Assembly: GCA_029287335.1 (NCBI GenBank)
Contig: JARFRI010000045.1
Coordinates: forward strand, 1-15,577
Length of the DNA stretch: 15,577 nt
Direction: 5' to 3'
DNA from: Phycisphaera sp.
GTDB taxonomy: Bacteria; Planctomycetota; Phycisphaerae; Phycisphaerales; Phycisphaeraceae
In this document: piece after piece, positions 6,259 through 15,562 of the stretch
How positions within the stretch are numbered: position 1 is the first letter of the stretch
Layout: every line of letters starts with the position of its first letter
Notes under the pieces: generated by a model
Databases searched by the model: none
Told to the model about the DNA's origin: nothing
The model's input: only the letters and a program-made list of their open reading frames with translations
Program-made: the position numbers and the translations under genes

Positions 6259-7605
6259 TTAGTGGATCAGATACAGCAGTGGGAAGAGGAAGATCCAGAT
6301 CAGGTCGACGATGTGCCAGTACAGGCCGACGATGTCGACCGGCACGTTGTACTCGGGGCTGAACGCACCGGCCATGGCTTTACCCAGGACCCAAGTGATG
6401 CAGCCCATGCCGATGATGACGTGCAGGGCGTGCAGGCCTGTTGCCATAAAGTAGATCTGGAAGAACAGGTGGATGCGGTCCTGCACCGACTTAGGCTGGA
6501 ACTCGTAGGGGATGTAGTACTTGGCGTGGCTGAAGTCGGGCATGCCCAGCGGCGGCGCGTTGGCGTGCGCGTCATGGCCGCCGTGGTCATCGGCGAGCGC
6601 GACGGCATGGGCCTGAGAATCGACCAGGCCTGTCGCACCAGCGGCCGGGGGCTTGATATTTGAAGCGCCAGCCGATGTGCTGGACACAGGGATCAGGCCC
6701 ACGAGGGTCGCCGTGTCGATCGCGGGGTCGGCGGCGTAGGCCGGGCCGTCGTTGTGGTTCTCTTTGGGCTTGGGCTCGGCGTGGTCGCCGTCTTTGTGGT
6801 CGTGGTCATCCTTGGCGTGGCCTTTGTCTTTGTCGTGATCGCCGCCGTGGCCACCGTTTGCTTCTGCCCAGGCGATCGCGTCTGCAATGCCTGCATCGGC
6901 GAACATGTGCATGATGTGCTCTTGGTAATGGCTTTCCTTGCCCTTTTTACGTTTGTATGCGTCGTACTCGGCAAGCTCTTCGAAGGCGCCTCGCTTCTTG
7001 TAGAGGTCGTAGGTCGCTTGGACGGGGTGCGGCGTGTAGCCGTGGTGCATCAGCTTCTTGAGCTCAACGACCGCGATCTCATTGAGCTGGGCTTCGCGGG
7101 TGATCGTCAGTTGTTCTTCTTCGCCCTCGATGATGATCTTGTTGGTGTTCGCGGGTTTGCCGTTGGCATCGGTGATGGGGTAGTACAGGTTGCTCGTGCC
7201 CGGCCAGATGTTCTCAGCGAACTTAGAGGTGTATTCGAAATACTTAATCACCAGGAAGCCAAAGCCCCCCGCCAGCGTGAGCACCAGCAGCAGGATCAGG
7301 AAACCCTTCTGGCCCAATTGCGCCGCACGGACGCCCAAGGCCATGGTGAACGACGAGGCCAGCAGGATCGCCGTGTTGATCCCGCCCATCTTCCAGTCCA
7401 GGAAGCCATGGGCATAGGCGAAGATGTCGGGGTGGTTGGCCCGGTACAGCGCGTAGGCGCAGAACAGGCCTCCGAACATCATCACCTCGGTGACGAGGAA
7501 GAGCCACATGCCAAGCTTGCCGGACTCGAACTGCTGTTCGGGCGTGTCGAAGTGGTGGGCGAGATACTCGGGCCCGTGGTGGTCGTGTGTGTCGTGATCG
7601 CTCAT
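6259..7605 (-). CDS. coxC: Cytochrome c oxidase subunit III with large His-rich insertion
   Basis: Subunit III stabilises the oxidase core and has no metal centre of its own. This is the five-helix form, with helices at about 32-54, 73-96, 101-124, 378-402 and 422-446. Family marks are [13 protein letters not shown] (36-48), NTAILLASS (77-85), FEY (123-125), [11 protein letters not shown] (389-399) and [13 protein letters not shown] (429-441). Without additions it would be near 205 residues; here it is 448. About 240 residues (130-372) are inserted between the helix ending in FEYTSK and the helix starting at DRIHLFF. By comparison with bovine subunit III that loop is on the outer (periplasmic) face. 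The insertion has a charged part (135-250), a His/Asp/Lys-rich stretch (252-285) and a second His cluster (333-347). The N-terminus is also His-rich. The frame is open throughout, so this is not a frameshift artefact. No Shine-Dalgarno precedes ATG 7605. Confidence 0.92.
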   Translation of the reverse strand: MSDHDTHDHHGPEYLAHHFDTPEQQFESGKLGMWLFLVTEVMMFGGLFCAYALYRANHPDIFAYAHGFLDWKMGGINTAILLASSFTMALGVRAAQLGQKGFLILLLVLTLAGGFGFLVIKYFEYTSKFAENIWPGTSNLYYPITDANGKPANTNKIIIEGEEEQLTITREAQLNEIAVVELKKLMHHGYTPHPVQATYDLYKKRGAFEELAEYDAYKRKKGKESHYQEHIMHMFADAGIADAIAWAEANGGHGGDHDKDKGHAKDDHDHKDGDHAEPKPKENHNDGPAYAADPAIDTATLVGLIPVSSTSAGASNIKPPAAGATGLVDSQAHAVALADDHGGHDAHANAPPLGMPDFSHAKYYIPYEFQPKSVQDRIHLFFQIYFMATGLHALHVIIGMGCITWVLGKAMAGAFSPEYNVPVDIVGLYWHIVDLIWIFLFPLLYLIH

Positions 7606-7611
7606 GGGAGT

Positions 7612-7647
7612 TGGTATTGGGTCTTAGGTGGCTGGGTCGTGGGTGTT
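7612..7647 (+). repeat. GGGTNTT-type array, left arm of spacer C
   Basis: Five units approximating GGGTNTT (7612-7618, 7619-7625, 7626-7633, 7634-7640, 7641-7647); one unit is 8 bases, the others 7. It lies just upstream of the coxC start on the antisense strand. GGTATTGG at 7613-7620 is perfectly inverted as CCAATACC at 7683-7690. Confidence 0.7.
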
Positions 7648-7684
7648 TCGCTTGTGTTCTGATTCGTGTCTGTGCTGGTCTTCC

Positions 7685-7712
7685 AATACCGAACACCCAG
7701 AACCCAACACCC
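7685..7712 (-). repeat. GGGTGTT heptamer array, right arm of spacer C
   Basis: Four phased 7-base units on the minus strand (7712-7706, 7705-7699, 7698-7692, 7691-7685): GGGTGTT, GGGTTCT, GGGTGTT and a CGGTATT variant. It starts 1 base after the coxA stop codon and is the inverted partner of 7612-7647. Confidence 0.75.
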
Positions 7713-7713
7713 C

Positions 7714-9513
<1,800 letters not shown>

Positions 9514-9559
9514 AGTGTGTGTCTCCAGTCGCAACTGCAATGCGTCCGGCCAGTGTTAA

Positions 9560-10846
9560 TCAGTCTGCCGCGTTGGCGGCTTGGTTGGTTTGGCCTTCCG
9601 GATCGGCTTGGCCGTCCGGGGTGTCTGCTTCGGGGATGTCCGCTTCAGGGGTCTCAGGCGTGTCACCTTCGCCCGCTTCGCCGCCTTCTTCACCTTCTGA
9701 TTCGCCCTTGAGCGTGCCGTCGAGGTTGAGGTCGCCGTAGGTCAGGCCTTCGTCGGCTTTGGCCTTATCGCTGACGGACTTCATGAACTCGATGATGCCG
9801 CGGACCTCACGGTCGGTGAGGTTGGGGAACGCGGCCATGTTGTTGCCATAGGTCCCGCCGCCGGCCTTGCCCGCGAGCTTCGCGCTGGGGTTACGGATCG
9901 ATTCATAGATGTAAGCATCATCGACATCGACCGGACCGGCGCTGGTCGCGTGGCCGGTGGTGCCGTAGAGGTTCTGCCAGCTTGGGAAGTTGGCGGCACC
10001 CGAGCCGTCGATCGAGTGGCAGCTCTTGCACTGGGTGGACCAGATCGTTTCACCAAGTTTCACCAGCGGCGTGGTCGGATCGACCAGCGTCATGCTCGCG
10101 TACCACTTCTCGTAATCCTCGGGCTGGTACACGTAGACCTTGGTGAGCATCATCGAGTGGTTCTGGCCGCAGTACTCGGTGCAGAACAGGTCGTAGACGT
10201 TGCGGCTGACAGTGACCGTGCCGCCTTCTTTGGTGGGGATGGTTGTCTTTTCCGCCGTCGCTTCGTCGTAGTGTGCCTCGAACCACATCTGATTAAACCG
10301 GCCGGGCACAACGTCTTTCTTCACGCGGAGTTGTTTGATAAAGACCGAGTGCAGCACATCATTGGACTGCAGCGTCAGACGCACCGGCTGGTACGCGGGA
10401 ACGTGCAATGCCGGGGCCATCGCTTTGCCACTTTCCGGATCGGTCTCGGCCTTGGAGTTGGCGCCGTTGGGATAGGTAAAGTCCCAACCCCACTTGTAGC
10501 CGGTGACCATGATGTCGTACGAGTTCTCTGGCGGGGTGGACTGGTGCAGGAAGCCGCGGAAGCCCCAGATGAAGATGATCGCGAGGATGAACGCCGGGAT
10601 CACCGACCAGGTCACTTCCAGCGCGGTGTTGTGCGTTGCGCCGACGGCCACGCCTTCTTTTTTCTGCTGGCGATAGCGCATCGCGAAAAAGACCATGAGC
10701 CCGGCGTTGAACACCAGGAAGATCCCGCAGATCACAAGGATGAAGTACGCGAGGCTATCGACCTGGTTGCTCGCCGACGCATCGATCGGGAACCAGGTTG
10801 ATTGGGGCTGTACTTCGGCCAACAGGTTGAGGTAGGTGGTATCCAT
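9560..10846 (-). CDS. coxB: Cytochrome c oxidase subunit II with fused cytochrome c (caa3 type)
   Basis: Accepts electrons and passes them through CuA to subunit I. The 428-residue protein has two membrane helices (about 33-57 and 75-98), then the cupredoxin domain with CuA ligands His166, Cys222, Glu224 (backbone), Cys226, His230 and Met233 in FCTEYCGQNHSMM. A fused class I cytochrome c follows, with CKSCH (273-277) and likely distal Met337 in GNNMAAFP. The C-terminus (about 377-428) is a strongly acidic tail rich in Glu, Gly, Pro and Asp with repeated PEAD. The start chosen is ATG 10846, followed by MDTTYLN; an upstream in-frame TTG is less likely. No conventional cleaved signal peptide is apparent. 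Its start is 23 bases after the SCO stop. Confidence 0.95.
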   Translation of the reverse strand: MDTTYLNLLAEVQPQSTWFPIDASASNQVDSLAYFILVICGIFLVFNAGLMVFFAMRYRQQKKEGVAVGATHNTALEVTWSVIPAFILAIIFIWGFRGFLHQSTPPENSYDIMVTGYKWGWDFTYPNGANSKAETDPESGKAMAPALHVPAYQPVRLTLQSNDVLHSVFIKQLRVKKDVVPGRFNQMWFEAHYDEATAEKTTIPTKEGGTVTVSRNVYDLFCTEYCGQNHSMMLTKVYVYQPEDYEKWYASMTLVDPTTPLVKLGETIWSTQCKSCHSIDGSGAANFPSWQNLYGTTGHATSAGPVDVDDAYIYESIRNPSAKLAGKAGGGTYGNNMAAFPNLTDREVRGIIEFMKSVSDKAKADEGLTYGDLNLDGTLKGESEGEEGGEAGEGDTPETPEADIPEADTPDGQADPEGQTNQAANAAD

Positions 10847-10869
10847 GTCGTTTCTTCTAGCAATCCAAG

Positions 10870-11811
10870 TCAAGCAGGGTTCGGCATTGCCTTATGCGTG
10901 TCGCCCTGCAGTTGTCGTCTGCGTTTTTCATACGCGAAGCCGGCCCAAACAAGCCCGGCCACAAAAAGGATCGTCACCCCGCCGCCGAGCATCATGATGA
11001 ACGATGCGGTCGCGGTGTAGTTGTTCGCCTCGGCGTCCCACACGAAGCAAGTCACAAAGGCCTGATCAAACAGCGAGCCGACCTTACCCTGCGACGTCTC
11101 GACGATCGAGAGGCGAAGCGTTCGTCCCGAGTATGCCGTGCCGCTGAGGTAGCGTTTCACGACACCTTCACCGTCGGCCAGGACGAGCACGCCGGGGTGG
11201 CCATACTCGTTCTGCGGTTTGATGTACATATAGCGGTAGCCGACCGCATCGGTCAGCGCCTTGATCGCTTCGGGGGTGCCGGTGAGAAAACGCCAGCCCT
11301 TGGCCGACACATCCACGCCTGCTTCTTTCAGCTCCGCCAGCGTCGTTTCCTGCATCTCCGCGGAAACCTCTGCCGTCTCCTGCGGGTCGATCGAGACATT
11401 CAGGACGATGAAGTCTTCGCCCATATTCAGAACGACATCCGGTAGCGTCGTGTCCAGTAGGATACGCATCGCGATACAGATAGATGGGCAACGGCTGTAG
11501 CCGAGGTTGATGATGACCGGTCGGTCTGATCTGAAAAAGCTGCCCAATTCGACGGACTGACCCGACTCATCGATGAGCGTGATGTCATTGGGGATCGGCG
11601 AGTTGACCTTCTCGATAATCCCCACCTCGCGGGCCAAATCCTCGGTCCACGGGCTGGCGACGTTGGTCGGGTTGTCGCGGTTCTTACTGTTATCGATCCG
11701 AGCAGCAGCGGGCAGGCAGACGACCAAGCCAAGGAGCAACGCCAGCGCAGCGACCGCGCCTCGGCGGGCTGCCGTGCGCGGGGTCGGGTTGGCTTTGGCC
11801 CAAGCGGGCAT
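10870..11811 (-). CDS. SCO1/SenC family copper chaperone
   Basis: SCO proteins are thioredoxin-fold, membrane-anchored chaperones that deliver copper to the CuA site of subunit II. The 313-residue product has a signal peptide or N-terminal anchor (core about 18-37), the copper-binding pair CPSIC (Cys108, Cys112) and the third ligand His205 in EYGHPGV. A C-terminal extension contains LFDQAFVTCFVWD (248-260, with Cys256-region residue in VTC) and a membrane helix (about 271-294) followed by a basic tail. This second anchor is beyond the classic SCO length of about 200 residues. The start ATG at 11811 is preceded by GGAG at 8 bases; the ATG six codons earlier has no such site. Position just upstream of coxB fits its role. 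Confidence 0.93.
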   Translation of the reverse strand: MPAWAKANPTPRTAARRGAVAALALLLGLVVCLPAAARIDNSKNRDNPTNVASPWTEDLAREVGIIEKVNSPIPNDITLIDESGQSVELGSFFRSDRPVIINLGYSRCPSICIAMRILLDTTLPDVVLNMGEDFIVLNVSIDPQETAEVSAEMQETTLAELKEAGVDVSAKGWRFLTGTPEAIKALTDAVGYRYMYIKPQNEYGHPGVLVLADGEGVVKRYLSGTAYSGRTLRLSIVETSQGKVGSLFDQAFVTCFVWDAEANNYTATASFIMMLGGGVTILFVAGLVWAGFAYEKRRRQLQGDTHKAMPNPA

Positions 11812-11963
11812 GACGCATACTCCTGTCATCCCCCGTCGGCGAGAATCGTCTCACCATCGTGGAGGGAATCCTAGTCATCAAATCGGGTCGCGTCCTGCGA
11901 TCCAGTTTCAATCCGTTCAACAATCAAAAGCCAAGGCCTCGGCGGTAACCGGGGCCGGCCGAT

Positions 11964-12278
11964 CTATTCCGTCTCGCCGCTCTCGCCGTCACCAGCCGCG
12001 GGTGCTTCTTTGACCTGCCCAGCCGCGATCGACAGGATCGCCGCATCGATGTCGCCGAGATTAGCTTCCTGCTCGGCACGCACGCGCATGTATGCGGCGT
12101 CGTGCATCGGGGCTGCGTCTCCATCTTTATTGAGGAACACTTGCTCTTTGAGCACAACCTTGGCCTCGTACTCGTACCACGCCAAGCCGAACATCGAGAT
12201 CGCCACGAGCGACACGGTCGCACCGATCGAGATCGCGAAGATCAGGGGCATGTTGATTTGTTTGCTGCTGCTTGCCAT
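11964..12278 (-). CDS. Small single-span membrane protein of the act-cox cluster
   Basis: A 104-residue protein with one membrane helix (about 10-33, MPLIFAISIGATVSL onward), then WYEYEAKVVLKEQVF (34-48) and YMRVRAEQEANLG (63-75), and an acidic Ala/Gly/Glu-rich end. No named family is recognised with confidence. Small one-helix proteins with a similar arrangement, a helix then an RAEQ-type segment, occur in act-cox clusters of other bacteria, so an accessory or assembly subunit of Alternative Complex III or the oxidase is plausible. Position between actF and the SCO gene supports that. The ATG lies 6 bases from an octamer repeat arm and has no Shine-Dalgarno. The spacer 11812-11963 to the SCO start shows no clear promoter or strong terminator. 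Confidence 0.7.
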   Translation of the reverse strand: MASSSKQINMPLIFAISIGATVSLVAISMFGLAWYEYEAKVVLKEQVFLNKDGDAAPMHDAAYMRVRAEQEANLGDIDAAILSIAAGQVKEAPAAGDGESGETE

Positions 12279-12284
12279 ATTTTT

Positions 12285-12323
12285 ATTTGGTGATTTGGCG
12301 AAGTACGATTTGGCGATTGGCTT
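12285..12323 (+). repeat. ATTTGGYG octamer array, left arm of spacer D
   Basis: Units of 8 bases approximating ATTTGGYG at 12285-12292, 12293-12300 and 12308-12315, with one 7-base unit at 12301-12307 and a degenerate unit at 12316-12323. It is antisense and ends 6 bases before the start codon of the 104-residue membrane protein. Confidence 0.7.
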
Positions 12324-12360
12324 ATCGCCGGCATCTTTGCGTCCGTCTCTTCTTTTGGGT

Positions 12361-12426
12361 CACCAAATCCTTTCGTTTACATCATTCTCAATTTCACCAA
12401 ATCGCTACATCACCCAGTCGCCAAAT
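12361..12426 (-). repeat. ATTTGGYG octamer array, right arm of spacer D
   Basis: On the minus strand four phased octamers run from 12426 to 12395: ATTTGGCG, ACTGGGTG, ATGTAGCG and ATTTGGTG. Two degenerate octamers follow (12394-12379), and a last ATTTGGTG lies at 12368-12361. The array starts 3 bases after the actF stop. ATTTGGTG and ATTTGGCG units are exactly inverted relative to 12285-12315. Confidence 0.7.
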
Positions 12427-12429
12427 ACC

Positions 12430-14067
12430 TCAATGGTGGATCGGCGCCCAGACATTCGTGTCAAGGGCGGTGGTTTCGTGCAGGCGCGGATCGCCGTAGG
12501 CCAGCGGTGCGTGCCGGGCATAGCGCCGGATAAACGCCGCGAGCACGACGGCCAAGAGCATCAGCACCGCGCCGATCTCCGGCAGGCCGAAAGTCACGCC
12601 CGGGCTCTCGAAGAACGGCATCATGTACCAGTAAAAATCCAGGTAAACCATCAGCAGCATCCACGTCGCCGCACAGGCCAGTGCCGTGAGGTTTCGCTTC
12701 ACGTGTCGGCTCAGCAGGAACGCGAACGGCACGAACAGGTGGCCAAACAGTATGAGCAGCGAGAGGTACGTCCAGCCCGAGCCGTACTGCGGCGCGGTCT
12801 TAACCGTCGTCATCCCGTGGATCTCGAACCAGTAGGTTGTCTCGGGCAGCGACGCGTACCAGATCAGCATGAACTGGCTGAAACTGACATAGCCCCAGAA
12901 GAACACGAACGCGAAGAGCAGCTTGCCCAGGTCGTGGTAGTGCTCGACGTTGACCGTCTTGAGATAACCTTTCTTCTGCATGAACATGCAGACGAGGATC
13001 GTGCCGGCAATCCCCGCGGTGAAGCTGTTGGCGAAAAAGATCACGCCGAACATCGTGGAGTACCACGCGGGGTCCAGCGACATCACCAGGTCAAAGGACA
13101 TGAAGGTGATCATCAAAGCGAAGGCCCCGGTCGAGGCCGGTGCCCACCACTCGCGTTTGGTGGTCAGTTCGATGTCGCCCGTTTCATCCTGCTTGATCGA
13201 GCGGGTCCAGTAATACCAGCCGATCACCGAGAGCACCGCGAAGTACAAGACCAGACGCAGGGCAAAGAGCAGCGGGCTAAACCACAGGAAGCCCTTGCCC
13301 TCGGGGACCTGTGCCTCACCTGCTAGTGCCCCGCCGTACCGCTTGTAGTCGAGCATGTAACCCAGCAGCGACTGGTAGTAGGCTTCCTGAATAATCCGGG
13401 CCTGCTCTTTGTCTTTGGGGTAAGCGTTGCCGGCCTGGACCATCGCGGTGGCCGCTTCACGGTACGCCTCATTGGGGACTGCTAGTGGGTTCTCTTCGTG
13501 CGCCTCGCCGTTGTGCTCTGACTCGGCATCTGCGGCGACATAAAGGACGCTCGGTGTGTCGGCCAGCGCTTGGCCATCACCTTCGTGTCCCTCATCGTGA
13601 CCACCGTGGGCCGGGTGATTCAAGTCGTGCAGGAATTCTTCGGCTTCATGCAATCGCTGGTCCGCGATCTCCAGCGAAGCACTCCACGGGTAAAGGGGCG
13701 CATCGGGCATCATCGCGCCGACGAGAACCGGGATGCCCAGCACGCCGACGAACCAGAAGTTCGCGGCAAAGGTCTCAGGCACACGACGGACCGCGACGAC
13801 CCAGCCCGCGCGGAACAGGTGCGTGAGGATCACCAGCGCGACCGAGCCAACCGTCAGCCCGAGCACGAACGTGTAGCCGATCAGGTACGCGAAGAAGAAC
13901 CGGCCCTGCCAGTTGCCCTCTTCGCCCGCCGCCTCGATGACCACGCCGATCACCAGCAGCACCAGCCCGACAATCGCTGCCGCGCCCAGCAGGCGGAACA
14001 TCGGCCAGAGTTTGGCGCCGATCGGCTCCTTGTCCGCTTCATCCAATTTTGTGTGTCCGTGGGCCAC
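12430..14067 (-). CDS. actF: Alternative Complex III subunit ActF (membrane quinol:cytochrome c oxidoreductase subunit)
   Basis: ActF is the second NrfD/PsrC-like multi-helix subunit of Alternative Complex III, which oxidises quinol in the inner membrane. The 545-residue product has about ten helices. Recognisable marks are PDAPLYPWSA (121-130), FDLVMSLDPAWYSTMFG (325-341), VEHYHDLGKLLFAFVFFW (374-391), YASLPETTYWF (404-414) and PLAYGDPRL (521-529). Between PLYPW and FLWFSPLLFALRLVLYF (260-276) lies a long extra segment (about 135-255), rich in His, Glu and Ala, where related proteins have a short loop; ordinary ActF proteins are roughly 400-480 residues. The start is GTG at 14067, with only a weak AAGG upstream. 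The spacer to actE is 74 bases, and the gene is followed by the octamer-array spacer. Confidence 0.9.
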   Translation of the reverse strand: MAHGHTKLDEADKEPIGAKLWPMFRLLGAAAIVGLVLLVIGVVIEAAGEEGNWQGRFFFAYLIGYTFVLGLTVGSVALVILTHLFRAGWVVAVRRVPETFAANFWFVGVLGIPVLVGAMMPDAPLYPWSASLEIADQRLHEAEEFLHDLNHPAHGGHDEGHEGDGQALADTPSVLYVAADAESEHNGEAHEENPLAVPNEAYREAATAMVQAGNAYPKDKEQARIIQEAYYQSLLGYMLDYKRYGGALAGEAQVPEGKGFLWFSPLLFALRLVLYFAVLSVIGWYYWTRSIKQDETGDIELTTKREWWAPASTGAFALMITFMSFDLVMSLDPAWYSTMFGVIFFANSFTAGIAGTILVCMFMQKKGYLKTVNVEHYHDLGKLLFAFVFFWGYVSFSQFMLIWYASLPETTYWFEIHGMTTVKTAPQYGSGWTYLSLLILFGHLFVPFAFLLSRHVKRNLTALACAATWMLLMVYLDFYWYMMPFFESPGVTFGLPEIGAVLMLLAVVLAAFIRRYARHAPLAYGDPRLHETTALDTNVWAPIHH

Positions 14068-14092
14068 GTTGGCTTATCCTTATCCGTTGCAT

Positions 14093-14109
14093 CCGACGGC
14101 TCGCGTCGG
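14093..14109. other. Hairpin in the actE-actF spacer
   Basis: CCGACG (14093-14098) pairs perfectly with CGTCGG (14104-14109) around GCTCG. The 9-mer GCTCGCGTC (14099-14107) also occurs in the coxC-coxD spacer at 6199-6207. No T-tract follows. It may be a repeated intergenic palindrome of this genome or an mRNA processing structure. Confidence 0.35.
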
Positions 14110-14141
14110 GGTGGGTTTCAAGTCTGACTTACTCAGTTCGC

Positions 14142-14924
14142 TTATTCAGCGGCTGCTTGCTGCTGACTCGTCTGCATTGCTCGGACGTAGGCGATAATCG
14201 CCCAGCGGTCCTTCACTTTGATCATCGGGCCCAGGCCGTTCATCGTGCCCTGGCCGTGCGTGATCACGTTGAAAACCTTGCCGTTGGCGTAAGTACCTTC
14301 GACAAATTTCGGATCGGTCAGGTTCGCAGGAATCAACGCGACCGTGCCGGTCGCCTTCGCCTTGGGCACGCCCTGGTCGTACGTCGCCAGCACATCCATC
14401 GCGCGCTTGGCTGGGCCCATGCCCCGGCCGTCTGCGCCATGGCAGGTGTAGCAGTGGATCATGTACTGCTCTTGGCCGTGCCTGATGAAGGCCTGGTCGA
14501 CCTCGACGATGTCGGGGTAACCAGCGAGGAACTTAGGAACCGGGTTGCCGTTTTCGTCTTCCAGCACCACCTTCTCGCCGGTCTCGGGCGAGATTTCAAA
14601 GCCGCGGTAGGCCAGGTCGTCGCTCTTGAGCATGCCCGGGTCGGTGCTGTTGGCGCTTCGGCCCCAGGCGACGGTGCCGGGCACGTAGTCGCGCATCGCT
14701 CGGCCATCGACAAAGACATCGCTGGTGGACTGGGCCTTCTTCTTGGCCTGGTTGTCCATGTCTTGGAAGATGTGGATGCGGGGATTGGGATCGAAGTAGT
14801 TACGCTTAAACCAGATCGCCGAGCCGATGCCCATGGGCACGAACGCGCCGATCATCAGCACCGCAACCAACACCATCGGGGGCTTGGGCAGACGCAGGTC
14901 GAAATCGATGTCAGAGAGTTTCAT
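14142..14924 (-). CDS. actE: Alternative Complex III subunit ActE, monohaem cytochrome c
   Basis: The monohaem cytochrome c subunit of Alternative Complex III, which passes electrons towards the oxidase on the outer face of the membrane. The 260-residue product has an N-terminal membrane anchor (about 16-38) in place of the lipobox cysteine found in several ActE proteins. The haem motif is CYTCH (158-162), and the distal ligand is probably Met228 in HGQGTMNGLGPM or Met234. The segment 65-150 includes VPGTVAWGRSANST (81-94), a typical ActE stretch. It starts at ATG 14924, overlapping the actD stop in an ATGA arrangement, which indicates translational coupling. Confidence 0.93.
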   Translation of the reverse strand: MKLSDIDFDLRLPKPPMVLVAVLMIGAFVPMGIGSAIWFKRNYFDPNPRIHIFQDMDNQAKKKAQSTSDVFVDGRAMRDYVPGTVAWGRSANSTDPGMLKSDDLAYRGFEISPETGEKVVLEDENGNPVPKFLAGYPDIVEVDQAFIRHGQEQYMIHCYTCHGADGRGMGPAKRAMDVLATYDQGVPKAKATGTVALIPANLTDPKFVEGTYANGKVFNVITHGQGTMNGLGPMIKVKDRWAIIAYVRAMQTSQQQAAAE

Positions 14925-15559
14925 TCGTCTTCAATGACCTCCACCGCCAGGCAGCCCGGCAGATTCTTCACAAACTCGGCGGACTGCTGAGCATCAAACT
15001 GCGCATCCTTCGCATCGATCGCGATAAAGAAGCGGTCGTCCGTTGCTCGGCGGAAACGCTTGCTCTTGAGCAAAGGGTTGCTCATCAATGGCAACTTGTT
15101 CAGCAGGAACATCGCGAACACCGCGGTGTAGGCGCTGAACATAATCGTCAATTCAAAAATCACCGGGACGTAACCGGCCAGCGAGTTGAAGGGCTTACCC
15201 GAGATCAGGTACGTGTAGCCCTCTAAGTTCTCGGGCAGGAACCCGGGGATCGGTAACCAGTCGGCCATCGTGTACGTGGTCAACAGCAAACCCGTGGTCA
15301 TCCCGGCCAAGCCCATGACCAGCACGATCCATGGCAGGATGGTTGGTTTGATGCCTAAGGCGTCGTCGATGCCGTGCACGGGGAACGGGCTGTGCGCATC
15401 GATCTTGGAGTAGCCAGCCTCGCGCACCGCGTTGGCGGCGCCGATGATGTCGTCGACGTTGTCGAACTCGCCGATCAAGCCAAAGAGCTTGGGCTCGGCT
15501 GAGGCCTGCGTCGCGTCGGCGTGGCCGTGTCCGGTATGGGGGGTATCAATCGCGGTCAT
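14921..15559 (-). CDS. actD: Alternative Complex III subunit ActD (DUF3341)
   Basis: ActD is a membrane subunit of Alternative Complex III. The 212-residue product carries the DUF3341 pattern: an N-terminal FGLIGEFDNVDDIIGAANAV fold (26-45), YSKIDAHSPFPVHGIDDALG (50-69), two membrane helices (about 72-98 and 130-155), and a C-terminal DRFFIAIDA stretch (175-183). The first residues are His-containing (8-13). The start ATG 15559 follows AAGGAGG at 11 bases. It overlaps actE by 4 bases. Confidence 0.93.
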   Translation of the reverse strand: MTAIDTPHTGHGHADATQASAEPKLFGLIGEFDNVDDIIGAANAVREAGYSKIDAHSPFPVHGIDDALGIKPTILPWIVLVMGLAGMTTGLLLTTYTMADWLPIPGFLPENLEGYTYLISGKPFNSLAGYVPVIFELTIMFSAYTAVFAMFLLNKLPLMSNPLLKSKRFRRATDDRFFIAIDAKDAQFDAQQSAEFVKNLPGCLAVEVIEDE

Positions 15560-15562
15560 GGC

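Noticed and set aside
6480..7218. Idea that the long CoxC is a frameshift or a fusion of two genes
   Set aside because: A single open frame runs through with consistent codon use, and typical subunit III helices lie on both sides.
11924..11960. Terminator after the small membrane protein
   Set aside because: The minus-strand stem near GCCGAGGCCTTGGC is only about four pairs long with a short T-run, too weak to claim.
12010..13326. Long plus-strand open frame (438 codons) across actF and the small membrane protein
   Set aside because: It is antisense to clear membrane-protein genes, crosses a repeat-filled spacer and shows no recognisable domain.
14068..14141. A fifth heptamer array in the actE-actF spacer
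   Set aside because: Some 7-base phasing of CTTATYC-like words is visible, but units are too degenerate to separate from chance.
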